Numbered from the stretch's first letter, positions 23,255-31,469 are shown. The stretch is 31,625 nucleotides of DNA from Paracoccaceae bacterium (GCA_027069385.1 JALXER010000003.1:1-31625); one strand, 5' to 3'. The notes: a model not told the origin generated them from the letters alone. Translations and numbers: made by a program.

Positions 23255-23287
23255 CAATGCATCAACAAATTGCCATGGAGAACGGAA

Positions 23288-23674
23288 ATGGTGCAGATGG
23301 ACGAACAACCAGGCTCGCGCAAAACCAAATGGATTGCGGCGGGCGGAATTTTGGGGGCAATCGCTGCCTCGTCATGCTGCATCATTCCGCTTATCCTGTT
23401 CAGCCTCGGAGTTTCCGGGGCGTGGATTGGCAACCTGACAGCGCTTGCGCCGTATAAACCGATCTTTATTACCATCACGCTCGGGTTTCTGGGCTATGGG
23501 TACTGGATGGTTTACCGCAAGCCAAAAGCGTGCGCAGACGGTGCCGCCTGCGCACGCCCATTGCCGAACCGACTGGTTAAATCGGCGCTTTGGGGGGCGA
23601 CGTTTCTGATCGTTCTGGCAATTTTCTGGACATGGATTGCCCCGATTGTTGCCCCCCTGATTCTTGGTCTTTGA
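23288..23674 (+). CDS. merT: MerT, inner-membrane mercuric ion transporter
   Basis: A 128-residue inner-membrane protein with three membrane segments. The first has the vicinal cysteines that take Hg(II) from MerP (AIAASSCCIIPLILFSLG). The cytoplasmic loop has the second cysteine pair (KACADGAACARP), which hands mercury on to MerA. The ATG at 23288 is preceded by GGAG at 23276-23279 and lies next to the MerR promoter; the frame is open upstream as far as 23135, inside merR, and that part is not coding on this strand. It is the first gene of merTPFA. Confidence 0.93.
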   Translation: MVQMDEQPGSRKTKWIAAGGILGAIAASSCCIIPLILFSLGVSGAWIGNLTALAPYKPIFITITLGFLGYGYWMVYRKPKACADGAACARPLPNRLVKSALWGATFLIVLAIFWTWIAPIVAPLILGL

Positions 23675-23685
23675 AAGGAAACCTC

Positions 23686-23970
23686 ATGAAACTTTATGCT
23701 CTTGCCCTTGTTGGCATACTTGGCGCCAGCCCGCTGCTGGCCGCGCAACAAACCGCAACCTTTTCGGTGCCCGGCATGTATTGTGCCAGTTGCCCGTTTA
23801 TCGTTGAATCGGCGATGGGCGACGTGAACGGGGTGATCTCGGTCGATGCCGATTCCGCCACCCGCACGGCTGTGGTGGTTTATGACGACGAAATTGCCAC
23901 GCTTGCCGAGATCATCGGGGCCTCGGCGCAGGCCGGATACGACGCCGAACTGATTGAGGGCGAGTCCTGA
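23686..23970 (+). CDS. merP: MerP, periplasmic mercury-binding protein
   Basis: A 94-residue protein with a cleavable signal peptide (MKLYALALVGILGASPLLAA) and one heavy-metal-associated domain. The metal site is GMYCASCPF, matching MerP's GMTCxxCP with Tyr in place of Thr. It binds Hg(II) in the periplasm and passes it to MerT. AAAGGA lies about eight bases before the ATG at 23686, 11 bases after merT. merF follows after four bases. Confidence 0.93.
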   Translation: MKLYALALVGILGASPLLAAQQTATFSVPGMYCASCPFIVESAMGDVNGVISVDADSATRTAVVVYDDEIATLAEIIGASAQAGYDAELIEGES

Positions 23971-23974
23971 AACG

Positions 23975-24181
23975 ATGAAAACAAGTTCAATTCTGGGTGT
24001 CGGGATTATCGGCACGATCACGGCTGCGCTGTGCTGTTTCACGCCGGTGCTGGTGGTGTTGCTCGGCGCGGTTGGCCTGTCGGCGCTGGTGGGTTATCTT
24101 GACGTCGTGCTGTTTCCCGCGCTGGGGTTTTTCATCCTGCTGACCATTTACGCGCTGTGGCGCAAGCACAACCGATCCTAG
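23975..24181 (+). CDS. merF: MerF-like mercury transporter lacking the C-terminal cysteine pair
   Basis: A 68-residue inner-membrane protein with two membrane helices. TITAALCCFTPVLVVLLGAVGLSALVGYLD is nearly the same as the corresponding part of plasmid MerF, with the vicinal cysteines in the first helix. Typical MerF is about 81 residues and ends with a second, cytoplasmic Cys-Cys pair. This one stops right after the second helix, at WRKHNRS, so that pair is missing. The start ATG at 23975 is four bases after merP. Mercury passing through it would have to go straight to another thiol, perhaps the cysteines at the MerA N-terminus. Confidence 0.88.
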   Translation: MKTSSILGVGIIGTITAALCCFTPVLVVLLGAVGLSALVGYLDVVLFPALGFFILLTIYALWRKHNRS

Positions 24182-24199
24182 ACCATAAGGAACCCTGAC

Positions 24200-25624
24200 A
24201 TGAATGACTGTTGCAATAGCGGCTCGGGCGGGGTTGACCTGCTGGTGATCGGAGCCGGTTCGGCCGGATTTTCCGCCGCGATTACCGCTGCCGAAAGCGG
24301 CGCGTCGGTTACGCTGGTCGGGCATGGCACCATCGGGGGCACTTGTGTCAACGTGGGGTGCGTGCCCTCCAAGGCGATGATCCGCGCCGTAGAGGTGCTG
24401 CACAGCGCCCGCGCCGCCGACCGGTTTGACGGTATTTCGGCCAGTGCCAGCGTTAGCGACTGGGCCGCGATGGTTGCGCAAAAGCAGGCGCTGGTGGATG
24501 AATTGCGCGGGGCGAAATATATCGATGTTTTACCCAGCTACCCCAATGTGACCTATATCGAAGGCGCGGCGCGGTTTCAGGCCGATGGCAGCGTCATGGT
24601 CGGGGATCGTGAAATCCGCGCACCCAAAACCATCATCGCCACCGGCTCGCGCCCGCATGTGCCCGCGCTTGACGGGCTGGACGGGGTAGACTGGCTCGAC
24701 AGCACCTCGGCGCTGGAACTGGGCCACCTGCCCGAATCGCTGATGATCATGGGCGGGGGCTATATCGGTGTTGAACTGGCGCAGATATTCGCTCGCGCCG
24801 GGTCCAAGGTCACCATCGTTACCCGCCGCCACCTGCTGCCCGAAGCCGAGCCGGAGATATCCCAAGCGCTGGCCAACAGCTTTGCCGCCGAAGGAATCAC
24901 CGTTATGAGCGGCCTAAGCTATACGCGCGTGGCGCTGTCGGGCGGCGCGGTAACGCTTGTCGCCGAAAAGGCGGGCGAGACGTTGGAAATATCGGCCGAA
25001 GAACTGCTGCTGACCACCGGAAGGGTGCCCAATACCGGCCTGCTGGAACTGGAACGCGCCGGTATAAAAACCGATGCGCGCGGCGGCATTGTGGTTGATG
25101 AACAAATGCGCGCCAGCCGCGACGGGGTCTATGCGGTCGGCGATGTGACCGGTCGCGACCAGTTTGTCTATATGGCGGCTTACGGGGCGAAAATTGCCGC
25201 GCGAAACGCGATGGAAAATGCGGGCATGACCTATGACAATGCGCTAATGCCAGCGGTGGTGTTTTCAGACCCACAGGTGGCCAGCGTTGGCCTGACCGAG
25301 GCCGAGGCAACCGTGCAGGGCTTGGATACGGTGGTTTCGGTATTGCCGCTGGCCCATGTGCCCCGCGCATTGGCGGCCCGGGATACCCGCGGGTTGATCA
25401 AACTGGTGGCGGAAAAGGCCAGCAAGCGCTTGCTGGGCGGCCATATTCTGGCCCCTGAAGGTGCCGACAGCATCCAGACCGTCGCCATGGCCCTGCGCGC
25501 GCAGATGACTTATGAGGAGCTGGGCGCGATGATTTTCCCCTATCTGACCACGGTCGAGGGGTTGAAACTGGCCGCGCAGACCTTTGAAAAAGACGTGGCA
25601 AAGCTAAGTTGCTGCGCGGGATAG
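24200..25624 (+). CDS. merA: Mercuric reductase without N-terminal HMA domain
   Basis: A 474-residue flavoprotein of the pyridine nucleotide-disulfide oxidoreductase family that reduces Hg(II) to volatile Hg(0) with NADPH. The FAD motif GAGSAGFSAAITAAESG, the redox pair Cys49/Cys54 (GGTCVNVGCVPSKAM), the NADPH motif MGGGYIGVELAQIF, the second FAD motif GVYAVGDVTG, the catalytic tyrosine (QFVYMAAYGA) and the C-terminal metal-entry pair CCAG (471-472) are all there. The usual N-terminal mercury-binding HMA domain is missing. In its place is a short MNDCCNSGSGG with its own Cys-Cys. AAGGA lies about eight bases before the ATG. It is the last mer gene; no merB or merD follows. Confidence 0.95.
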   Translation: MNDCCNSGSGGVDLLVIGAGSAGFSAAITAAESGASVTLVGHGTIGGTCVNVGCVPSKAMIRAVEVLHSARAADRFDGISASASVSDWAAMVAQKQALVDELRGAKYIDVLPSYPNVTYIEGAARFQADGSVMVGDREIRAPKTIIATGSRPHVPALDGLDGVDWLDSTSALELGHLPESLMIMGGGYIGVELAQIFARAGSKVTIVTRRHLLPEAEPEISQALANSFAAEGITVMSGLSYTRVALSGGAVTLVAEKAGETLEISAEELLLTTGRVPNTGLLELERAGIKTDARGGIVVDEQMRASRDGVYAVGDVTGRDQFVYMAAYGAKIAARNAMENAGMTYDNALMPAVVFSDPQVASVGLTEAEATVQGLDTVVSVLPLAHVPRALAARDTRGLIKLVAEKASKRLLGGHILAPEGADSIQTVAMALRAQMTYEELGAMIFPYLTTVEGLKLAAQTFEKDVAKLSCCAG

Positions 25625-25640
25625 GCGGATGTTTACCGCC
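25624..25640 (+). terminator. Small hairpin at the merA stop codon
   Basis: GGCGG-ATGTTTA-CCGCC lies directly at the end of merA. It has no T-run, so any terminator role is weak. The rest of the 82-base gap to the next gene shows nothing clear except a ribosome site (AAGG near 25695). Confidence 0.3.
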
Positions 25641-25706
25641 CCGACAATCCGGCGCTTGAAACAGCGTGGCGCGCGCGGGTAATCTGGCCAAAACAAGGCT
25701 GGATCC

Positions 25707-27374
25707 ATGACCCTTACCGCGCGCCCGCTATTGCTCGCCCTGCTTTTGTCGGTTGTCGCGTCGATCGGTGTGGCACAGGCGGTGCGTCAGGTCGATGGCA
25801 TCGACTGGTCATTGCCCGACTACGTTGGCCTGTCCCCGCATGGTGGTGTCTGGCGTGATGATGGAGAGGACAAAGCCCCCTATATCCACGCTTCTTTTCT
25901 GGATATCGAATGGAAAGCCGTCAATCCGGCCCCCGGCGTGTTTGACTTTTCCCCGATCGAAGACGTGATGACCCGGGAAAACCGCAACCCGTTGATCATT
26001 CGTATCAACTGGTTTGGCGAATGCGCTGCCCCCGACTGGGTGTTGCAGCGCACCCGTGTCATGAGCGAGCGCACCATCGTGTTCTGGGATCAGGCCTATT
26101 ATGACGCCTTCGCGCCGCTGATCACCGCCTTCGGGGCGCGTTACGCGGCCGATCCGCGGCTGGACGGGCTGTATATCGGCTTTGGCGACGGGCAGAAATC
26201 GGGGCGCCGGTGCAGCAGTGATGATGACGGCTGGGGCGAATACTGGATGACCGACGCGGAACTGGCCGAAGCGCAGAGCCGTTTTGGCCTAAGCCCCTCG
26301 GTGCTTGAATCCGCCACCAAGCGGCTGCTCGATGTGACGGCGCGCGCGTTTCGGGGCCATACCGGCAAGCTGATGTTTACCAATATCGCCCGCTTTGCCT
26401 CGGATTCGGCGTCGCCCTATAATGCGATGCTCGGGCGGCTTGCCACCCATCTGGCCCATCGCGGCATCGGCATTCGCAACGGCGAAATCGAAAACTGGAG
26501 CCGCTATATCGACAGCGTGTTCGGCCAAAAGCTGGCCGTCGCGCCGCGTGGCACGGTGCGGCTTTATACCGATGAAAGGTTTGCGAATGGTATTGGAAAC
26601 CGGTTCTGGGGCGACGAGAACGAATTCTATGGCCGCGAACGTTATGTCCTTGGCAGTTCCGGCCCTTATCGCAATCAGGGCTACCGGTTCTATGTTTCCA
26701 GCCTGCGCGGCCTTCAGATGCGCTATAACCACATGGCGATCCGGCCCGAAGCCATCCTGCGCCTCCCCGCATACCCGTGGAACCCGACCGGCCTGATGAT
26801 CTATCAGGCGCAGGTGCTGGGGCGCGATATTTCCAACACGCCCGACGCCTTTACCCTGCTCGGAGAGCGCTATCTGGATGCGGATTATCTGCACGGCCCG
26901 CTGGCCCGCCACCCGGGAATTGTCAACGGAATGCTGCGCATTCGCGGCATAGAGCGCTGGTTGTCGGAAATCGGTGACAGCGCTCCGGCCTATCGCATCA
27001 ATATGCCCGGGCGCGAACAGAAATGGGAACAGTATTACCTGCCCGATGATATCGACTATGAGTACGCGGCGCGGGCCTCGGCCGAGTTCCTGTTTGACCT
27101 GAATGACACGCTGGCCCGTCGGCGCTGCGCAAGGGGGTGTGATGTGGAAATCAAGCTGTCCTACAAGGCCGATGCGGCCGCGCAGATCTGGGTCGAAACC
27201 GCCGCTGGTCCGTCCGCGGCACTGGCGCTTAGCACCGATAACCGGATCCATACCGCCACCTTTACCCTGCACAGCCGGTTTTCCAACGGGTTGCAAAATG
27301 GAGCGGATTTTGTGGTGCACAGCGACGGTGCCGACCTGACCCTGCTATTGGTGCGACTGGTGTTTTTGCAATAG
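25707..27374 (+). CDS. Secreted glycoside-hydrolase-like protein of unknown function
   Basis: A 555-residue protein with a cleavable signal peptide (about residues 1-25, ending VAQA). The N-terminal part reads like a TIM-barrel glycosidase: a strand SFLDIEWKAVNPAPGVFDFSP (the pattern of GH42- and DUF4832-type proteins), then NPLIIRINWFGECAAPDWV, LDGLYIGFGDGQKSG and TGKLMFTNIARF. The last ~110 residues look like a beta-sandwich domain (IHTATFTLHSRF, LTLLLVRLVFLQ). I cannot name a family or a substrate, and the catalytic acids are not certain. It lies 82 bases after merA on the same strand, but nothing ties it to mercury. It is probably periplasmic or extracellular polysaccharide-related. Confidence 0.65.
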   Translation: MTLTARPLLLALLLSVVASIGVAQAVRQVDGIDWSLPDYVGLSPHGGVWRDDGEDKAPYIHASFLDIEWKAVNPAPGVFDFSPIEDVMTRENRNPLIIRINWFGECAAPDWVLQRTRVMSERTIVFWDQAYYDAFAPLITAFGARYAADPRLDGLYIGFGDGQKSGRRCSSDDDGWGEYWMTDAELAEAQSRFGLSPSVLESATKRLLDVTARAFRGHTGKLMFTNIARFASDSASPYNAMLGRLATHLAHRGIGIRNGEIENWSRYIDSVFGQKLAVAPRGTVRLYTDERFANGIGNRFWGDENEFYGRERYVLGSSGPYRNQGYRFYVSSLRGLQMRYNHMAIRPEAILRLPAYPWNPTGLMIYQAQVLGRDISNTPDAFTLLGERYLDADYLHGPLARHPGIVNGMLRIRGIERWLSEIGDSAPAYRINMPGREQKWEQYYLPDDIDYEYAARASAEFLFDLNDTLARRRCARGCDVEIKLSYKADAAAQIWVETAAGPSAALALSTDNRIHTATFTLHSRFSNGLQNGADFVVHSDGADLTLLLVRLVFLQ

Positions 27375-27430
27375 GGCAATCTGACGTAACTGTATGATTA
27401 TTATTGTAAAAAACGCGCGACAACTGAACC

Positions 27431-27446
27431 ACTAAACCAGTTTAGT
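27431..27446. promoter_or_regulatory. Inverted repeat upstream of the MFS gene
   Basis: A perfect 7-bp inverted repeat ACTAAAC-CA-GTTTAGT lies in an unusually AT-rich 145-base gap, centred about 81 bases before the MFS start. Its size and symmetry fit an operator for a dimeric regulator such as a TetR- or MarR-type protein; it is not terminator-like. No such regulator gene is adjacent. Confidence 0.4.
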
Positions 27447-27519
27447 AGGGTGGATTTTCTTTGGCACCCGCGCCCGGCATTACTTGCAATTGCACCCCCA
27501 TTCCCGCTAGGCTGGCCCG

Positions 27520-28782
27520 ATGCGACCTGCGCCTTCCCTTTGGAAAAACCCCGACTACCGGCTGATCTTTTCGGCGTCGGCCATCAGCAATCTGGGCGAT
27601 GGCGTGGCTGTGGTGGCGTTTCCGTGGCTGGCAACCCTGCTTTCCCGCGATCCGGTCGATATCGCCTTTGTGGCCTTTGCTTCCAGCCTGCCATGGTTTG
27701 TGTTCAGCCTGCCCGCCGGCGTGATAACCGACCGGCTGTCGCATCGCCTGACCATGGTCTGGTGCGACCTGTTTCGCTGTGTACTGACCCTTGGCGTGGT
27801 TGCGCTGGTGATGCTGGGTCCGGACCTGCCGGGCACTGACACGCGCGGCACTATTCCGGCTTTGGCGCTGATTGCTTTTCTGCTCGGGATGGCCGAAGTG
27901 TTGCGCGACAACACCGCCCAAACGATTCTGCCACGGCTGGTCCACAGCCGCGATCTGCCAAGCGCCAACGGGCAATTATGGAGCGCCGAGAGCGTTCTTA
28001 ACCAGTTTATCGGCCCGCCTTTGGCCGGATTCCTGATTGCCGTTGCGCTGCCGCTGCCCTTTGTGCTCGATGCACTCAGCTTTGCGCTGGCGGCCCTGCT
28101 GGTGATGCGGCTGCGCCCCGAACCGATCGCAAAACAGCCCCGCCAACCCGCCTTTGGCGCGATGAAAGAGGGGATGGTCTGGATATGGCAACACCCGCTG
28201 ATGATGCGGCTGGCGGTAATGACCGGGTTGATGAATCTGGGCGCGACGGTATCGCTGACCATTCTGGTGCTGTTTGCGCAAGATATACTGGGTCTTGGCC
28301 CGCTGGGCTATGGGCTGGTGCTGACCGGAGGCGCGGTGGGTGGCATTCTGGGCGGGTTGGTTGCGCCGCGCATTGTGGCGCGCATCGGCGACGGGTGGGG
28401 GCTGCGCGTAGCGACCATCTCTATGGCTCTGGAATCGGCGCTGATCGGGGTGGCGTGGCATGGCAGCCTTGTGGCGCTGGGAATGTTCTGCGGAGTGTTC
28501 GGCGGCATGATCTGGAACGTTATCGCCGTGCCGCTGCGCCAACGCATTGTCCCGCCCGAACTGCTGGGCCGGGTCAACTCGGTGTACCGGTTTATCAGTT
28601 GGGGCATGATTCCGGTCGGGGCCATGCTGGCGGGGCTGTTGGTCAAGGGGTTCGAACCGCTGGCCGGTCACGAAACCGCCTTGCGCGCGCCTTATTTTAT
28701 CGTGGCAAGCGGATTTCTGGGGCTGGTTTTCTATGCCTTCCGCCACTTTTCAAACGCATCTATCGCCCGACAAAGCCAATAA
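27520..28782 (+). CDS. MFS transporter, EntS-like exporter type
   Basis: A 420-residue major facilitator protein with twelve predicted membrane segments. The start (LWKNPDYRLIFSASAISNLGDGVAVVAFPWLA) and the loop between helices 2 and 3 (PAGVITDRLSHRLTMVWCDLFR) are typical of the MFS_3 group that includes the enterobactin exporter EntS and many drug exporters. A second-half copy occurs at GRVNSVYRFISWGMIPVGAMLAG. The substrate is unknown; efflux is likelier than uptake. The ATG at 27520 has only a weak ribosome site. An inverted repeat in the AT-rich leader suggests local control. It is convergent with the response-regulator gene, with a hairpin between them. Confidence 0.87.
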   Translation: MRPAPSLWKNPDYRLIFSASAISNLGDGVAVVAFPWLATLLSRDPVDIAFVAFASSLPWFVFSLPAGVITDRLSHRLTMVWCDLFRCVLTLGVVALVMLGPDLPGTDTRGTIPALALIAFLLGMAEVLRDNTAQTILPRLVHSRDLPSANGQLWSAESVLNQFIGPPLAGFLIAVALPLPFVLDALSFALAALLVMRLRPEPIAKQPRQPAFGAMKEGMVWIWQHPLMMRLAVMTGLMNLGATVSLTILVLFAQDILGLGPLGYGLVLTGGAVGGILGGLVAPRIVARIGDGWGLRVATISMALESALIGVAWHGSLVALGMFCGVFGGMIWNVIAVPLRQRIVPPELLGRVNSVYRFISWGMIPVGAMLAGLLVKGFEPLAGHETALRAPYFIVASGFLGLVFYAFRHFSNASIARQSQ

Positions 28783-28806
28783 AAAAGACCTGCCACAAAG
28801 GGCAGG
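28779..28806 (-). terminator. Terminator of the response-regulator gene
   Basis: Read on the minus strand, a 6-bp stem CCTGCC/GGCAGG with a six-base loop is followed by TCTTTTTTATT. The T-run overlaps the MFS stop codon on the other strand. This favours service to the minus-strand gene, although the hairpin also ends the MFS transcript region. Confidence 0.75.
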
Positions 28807-28851
28807 CCAAGTCTCAGGGAGAAACAGTAAGGTGCGTGGTTTCACGCACCG

Positions 28852-29538
28852 TCAGGACGCGAGGCGGTAACCGCCGCTCTCGGTCAGCAAAATGCGCGCA
28901 TTGCTGGGATCGGGCTCGATCTTTTGGCGCAGGCGGTAAATATGGGTTTCCAGCGTGTGGGTGGTTACCCCGGCATTATAGCCCCAGACCTCGTGCAGCA
29001 ACACATCGCGTTGCACCACACCGTCAGCGGCGCGATACAGGAATTTCAGGATGTTGGTCTCTTTTTCCGTCAGGCGAATTTTCTTTTCGTCCTCGGTCAT
29101 CAACATCTTGGCGGCAGGTTTGAACGTATACGGCCCCACGGTAAACACCGCATCTTCGGATTGTTCATGGGTGCGCAACTGGCTGCGAATGCGCGCCAGC
29201 AGCACCGGAAATTTGAACGGCTTGGTGACATAATCATTGGCACCGGCATCCAGCCCCAGAATGGTATCGCTGTCGGTATCATGGCCGGTCAGCATCAGAA
29301 TCGGGGCCTTGACCCCTTGTTTGCGCATCAAACGGCACAATTCGCGGCCATCCATATCGGGCAGGCCCACATCGAGGATCACCAGATCATAGAGCGCCTC
29401 TTTGGCGCGGCTCAGCCCTTCGGCACCGGTTCCGGCCTCGAACACGTCGAATTCATCGGTCAGCACCAATTGGTCGGCCAGCGCCTCGCGCAGGTCTTCG
29501 TCGTCATCGACCATCAGTATTTTTCGCAATGTAGACAT
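28852..29538 (-). CDS. OmpR/PhoB-family response regulator
   Basis: A 228-residue two-component regulator. The receiver domain (residues about 5-118) has the acidic pocket Asp11/Asp12, the phosphorylation site Asp56 (LVILDVGLPDMDG) and Lys106 (DYVTKPF). The C-terminal winged-helix DNA-binding domain (about 130-226) carries LTEKETNILKFL, RDVLLHEVWGYN and THTLETHIYRLRQKIE. GAGGG lies about eight bases before the ATG at 29538. No histidine kinase is adjacent, so it is an orphan here and the signal cannot be deduced. It is divergent from ribA across 162 bases and ends in a good terminator. Confidence 0.93.
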   Translation of the reverse strand: MSTLRKILMVDDDEDLREALADQLVLTDEFDVFEAGTGAEGLSRAKEALYDLVILDVGLPDMDGRELCRLMRKQGVKAPILMLTGHDTDSDTILGLDAGANDYVTKPFKFPVLLARIRSQLRTHEQSEDAVFTVGPYTFKPAAKMLMTEDEKKIRLTEKETNILKFLYRAADGVVQRDVLLHEVWGYNAGVTTHTLETHIYRLRQKIEPDPSNARILLTESGGYRLAS

Positions 29539-29700
29539 TCGGTATTCCCTCCAATTCGTTAGCCTCAACCTAAGTGCTGCGCCGGAATCATCAAGTCACA
29601 GGCCCGTGCGTTCACGCTTCCTTGTCGAATTTCCATCAAATGTTTCAATTTCGGGCGCGGGGGGCTATAGGTTTGGACGAAACTGTAACGGAAATGAAAT

Positions 29701-30759
29701 ATGACGTTGGGACTAAGCGCGGGCGAGCGGGTGGCACGGGCGGCGCATGACTTGCGGCTGGGCCTGCCGGTTATCGTGAGCGGCCATCTGGTGGGCGCGG
29801 TTGAAACCCTGACCCCGTCGCGCTGGCAGGATTTTGCCGCGCTGGACGGGCTGGATCTGGCGATAACCGCGCGGCGGGCCGAGACCTTGCGGGCGCGGGC
29901 CTATGACGGTGGTCTGGCGCGGGTCATCCCTGACCCTGCGGCCAGCCTTGACTGGGTGCAGGCCACGGCAGACCCTTCGGTCGATCTGGCCCAACCGATG
30001 AAAGGCCCCTATCGGACAAGGCGCGGCGGCGATGTGACGGCGCACCGTATCGCGATTGACCTGTGCAAACGCGCCCATCTGTTGCCCGCTGCGCTGGTTG
30101 CGCCGCTGCCCGGGGGGCTGCCGGACGGGCTTAGCCGGGTTAGTGCCGATGATATCACGCGGCTGAACCCGGTGCATCTGCACGCGGTATCCGCCGCAAG
30201 GGTGCCACTGGCGGTTTCAAAGGCCGGCAAGGTGCACGTCTTTCGCCCCGACGACGGTTCCGAGGAGCACTATGCCATCGTGATCGGCACGCCCGAGCAG
30301 GGCAAACCGGTGCTGGCACGGCTGCATTCGGCCTGTTTTACCGGCGATCTGATCGGCTCGCTCAAATGCGATTGCGGGCCGCAACTGCGCGCGGCGCTGG
30401 CGCAGATCGGGGCCGAGGGGGCGGGGGTGCTGCTCTATCTGAATCAGGAAGGCCGCGGGATCGGGCTGGCCAACAAGATGCGGGCCTATGGTTTGCAGGA
30501 TCAGGGATTCGACACGGTAGAGGCAAATCACCGGCTGGGCTTCGAGGATGACGAGCGCGATTTTGCGCTGGGGGCGCAAATCCTGCACCACCTCGGGTTC
30601 GAGTCCGTGCGCTTGCTTACCAACAATCCCGCCAAGATCGCCAAAATGGAGAGCTGCGGCATAAAAGTCGCTGAACGAGTGCCGCTGCGCGTCGGCCACA
30701 CCGCGCAGAACAAGGATTATCTGGCCACCAAGGCGCGCAAAAGCGGGCATTTACTCTAG
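29701..30759 (+). CDS. ribA: GTP cyclohydrolase II with degenerate RibB-like N-terminal domain
   Basis: A 352-residue protein. The C-terminal part (about residues 165-350) is GTP cyclohydrolase II, which opens GTP in the first step of riboflavin synthesis. It has the zinc cysteines Cys212, Cys223 and Cys225 (SACFTGDLIGSLKCDCG), the nucleotide loop NQEGRGIGLANKMRAYGLQD and the arginine-rich DxVEANHRLGFEDDERD. The usual HSEC at the first cysteine reads HSAC. The N-terminal half resembles 3,4-dihydroxybutanone phosphate synthase but lacks that enzyme's acidic active-site motif, as is common in Rhodobacterales, so it is probably structural. The ATG at 29701 follows a GGAAATGAAAT leader. The gene is convergent with the yggS gene. 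Confidence 0.92.
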   Translation: MTLGLSAGERVARAAHDLRLGLPVIVSGHLVGAVETLTPSRWQDFAALDGLDLAITARRAETLRARAYDGGLARVIPDPAASLDWVQATADPSVDLAQPMKGPYRTRRGGDVTAHRIAIDLCKRAHLLPAALVAPLPGGLPDGLSRVSADDITRLNPVHLHAVSAARVPLAVSKAGKVHVFRPDDGSEEHYAIVIGTPEQGKPVLARLHSACFTGDLIGSLKCDCGPQLRAALAQIGAEGAGVLLYLNQEGRGIGLANKMRAYGLQDQGFDTVEANHRLGFEDDERDFALGAQILHHLGFESVRLLTNNPAKIAKMESCGIKVAERVPLRVGHTAQNKDYLATKARKSGHLL

Positions 30760-30773
30760 CGGCCGTCGCTTCG

Positions 30774-30819
30774 GGGGGGCATCGAGCCCCCCGCTCATCG
30801 AGCTTGCGTGCCCGCAAGC
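30774..30819. terminator. Hairpin pair between convergent ribA and yggS
   Basis: A perfect 7-bp GGGGGGC/GCCCCCC stem with an ATCGA loop (30774-30792) fills the 35-base gap between the two convergent stop codons. A second 7-bp stem GCTTGCG/CGCAAGC (30802-30819) lies within the last codons of the minus-strand gene. The first is a likely two-way terminator, although no T-run is present. Confidence 0.5.
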
Positions 30820-31469
30820 GACCCGGGCACCCGTTCGCCAAAAATGGCACTGCCGACGCGGATGTGGGTGTCCCCGAGCGCGATGGCGCTTTCAAAGTCG
30901 CCGCTCATGCCCATGGACAGGCCGCCAAGGCCGTTGCGCCGCGCCATTTTGCGCAGCAGGGCGAAATGCAGGCTGGGTTCTTCGGATACCGGCGGGATGG
31001 TCATCAGGCCGGCAATCGGCAGATCGAATTCGGTTTGGCAGCTTTGAACAAAGGCATCGACATCGGCGGGCAACACGCCGGCCTTTTGCGGCTCTTCGCC
31101 GGTATTGACCTGAATGAACAGCTCGGGCGCCTGCCCGCGCGCCTGAATTTCCGCGGCAAGTTTGCGGGCCAGTTTGGGGCGGTCAAGCGTGTGGATGGCG
31201 TCGAACAGGTCGAGCGCCGGTTTGACCTTGTTGGTCTGCAAGGGGCCGATCAGGTGCAGGGTCACGCCGTCGAACCGTTCCTTGAACGCGGGCCATTTGC
31301 CCTGCGCCTCTTGTACGCGGTTCTCTCCGAATACGCGGTGGCCCTGCGCCAGCACATCCGCCACCCGTTCATCGGGTTGCACCTTGGAGACGGCAATCAG
31401 CTGCACCGGCGGCCGGTTGGCGTTTTTGACGGCCAGATCTACGCGGGCCTTGATTTCGGATAGGGACAT
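30795..31469 (-). CDS. yggS: YggS/PROSC-family PLP homeostasis protein
   Basis: A 224-residue protein of the alanine-racemase-fold family that binds pyridoxal phosphate without a clear catalytic role and keeps PLP and amino-acid pools in balance. Lys29 in LIAVSKVQPDE is the PLP lysine. FGENRVQEAQGKW, LIGPLQTNK and the phosphate-binding SMGMSGDFESAIALGDTHIRVGSAIFGER are conserved. GGAGA lies about eight bases before the ATG at 31469; the open frame continues upstream to 31571 through a terminator and is not coding there. It is probably transcribed alone. Confidence 0.94.
   Translation of the reverse strand: MSLSEIKARVDLAVKNANRPPVQLIAVSKVQPDERVADVLAQGHRVFGENRVQEAQGKWPAFKERFDGVTLHLIGPLQTNKVKPALDLFDAIHTLDRPKLARKLAAEIQARGQAPELFIQVNTGEEPQKAGVLPADVDAFVQSCQTEFDLPIAGLMTIPPVSEEPSLHFALLRKMARRNGLGGLSMGMSGDFESAIALGDTHIRVGSAIFGERVPGSLAGTQAR

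Noticed and set aside
22792..25624. The mer operon as a recent transposon insertion
   Set aside because: No transposase, resolvase, terminal inverted repeats or target duplication was seen, and base composition matches the neighbours; older transfer cannot be excluded.
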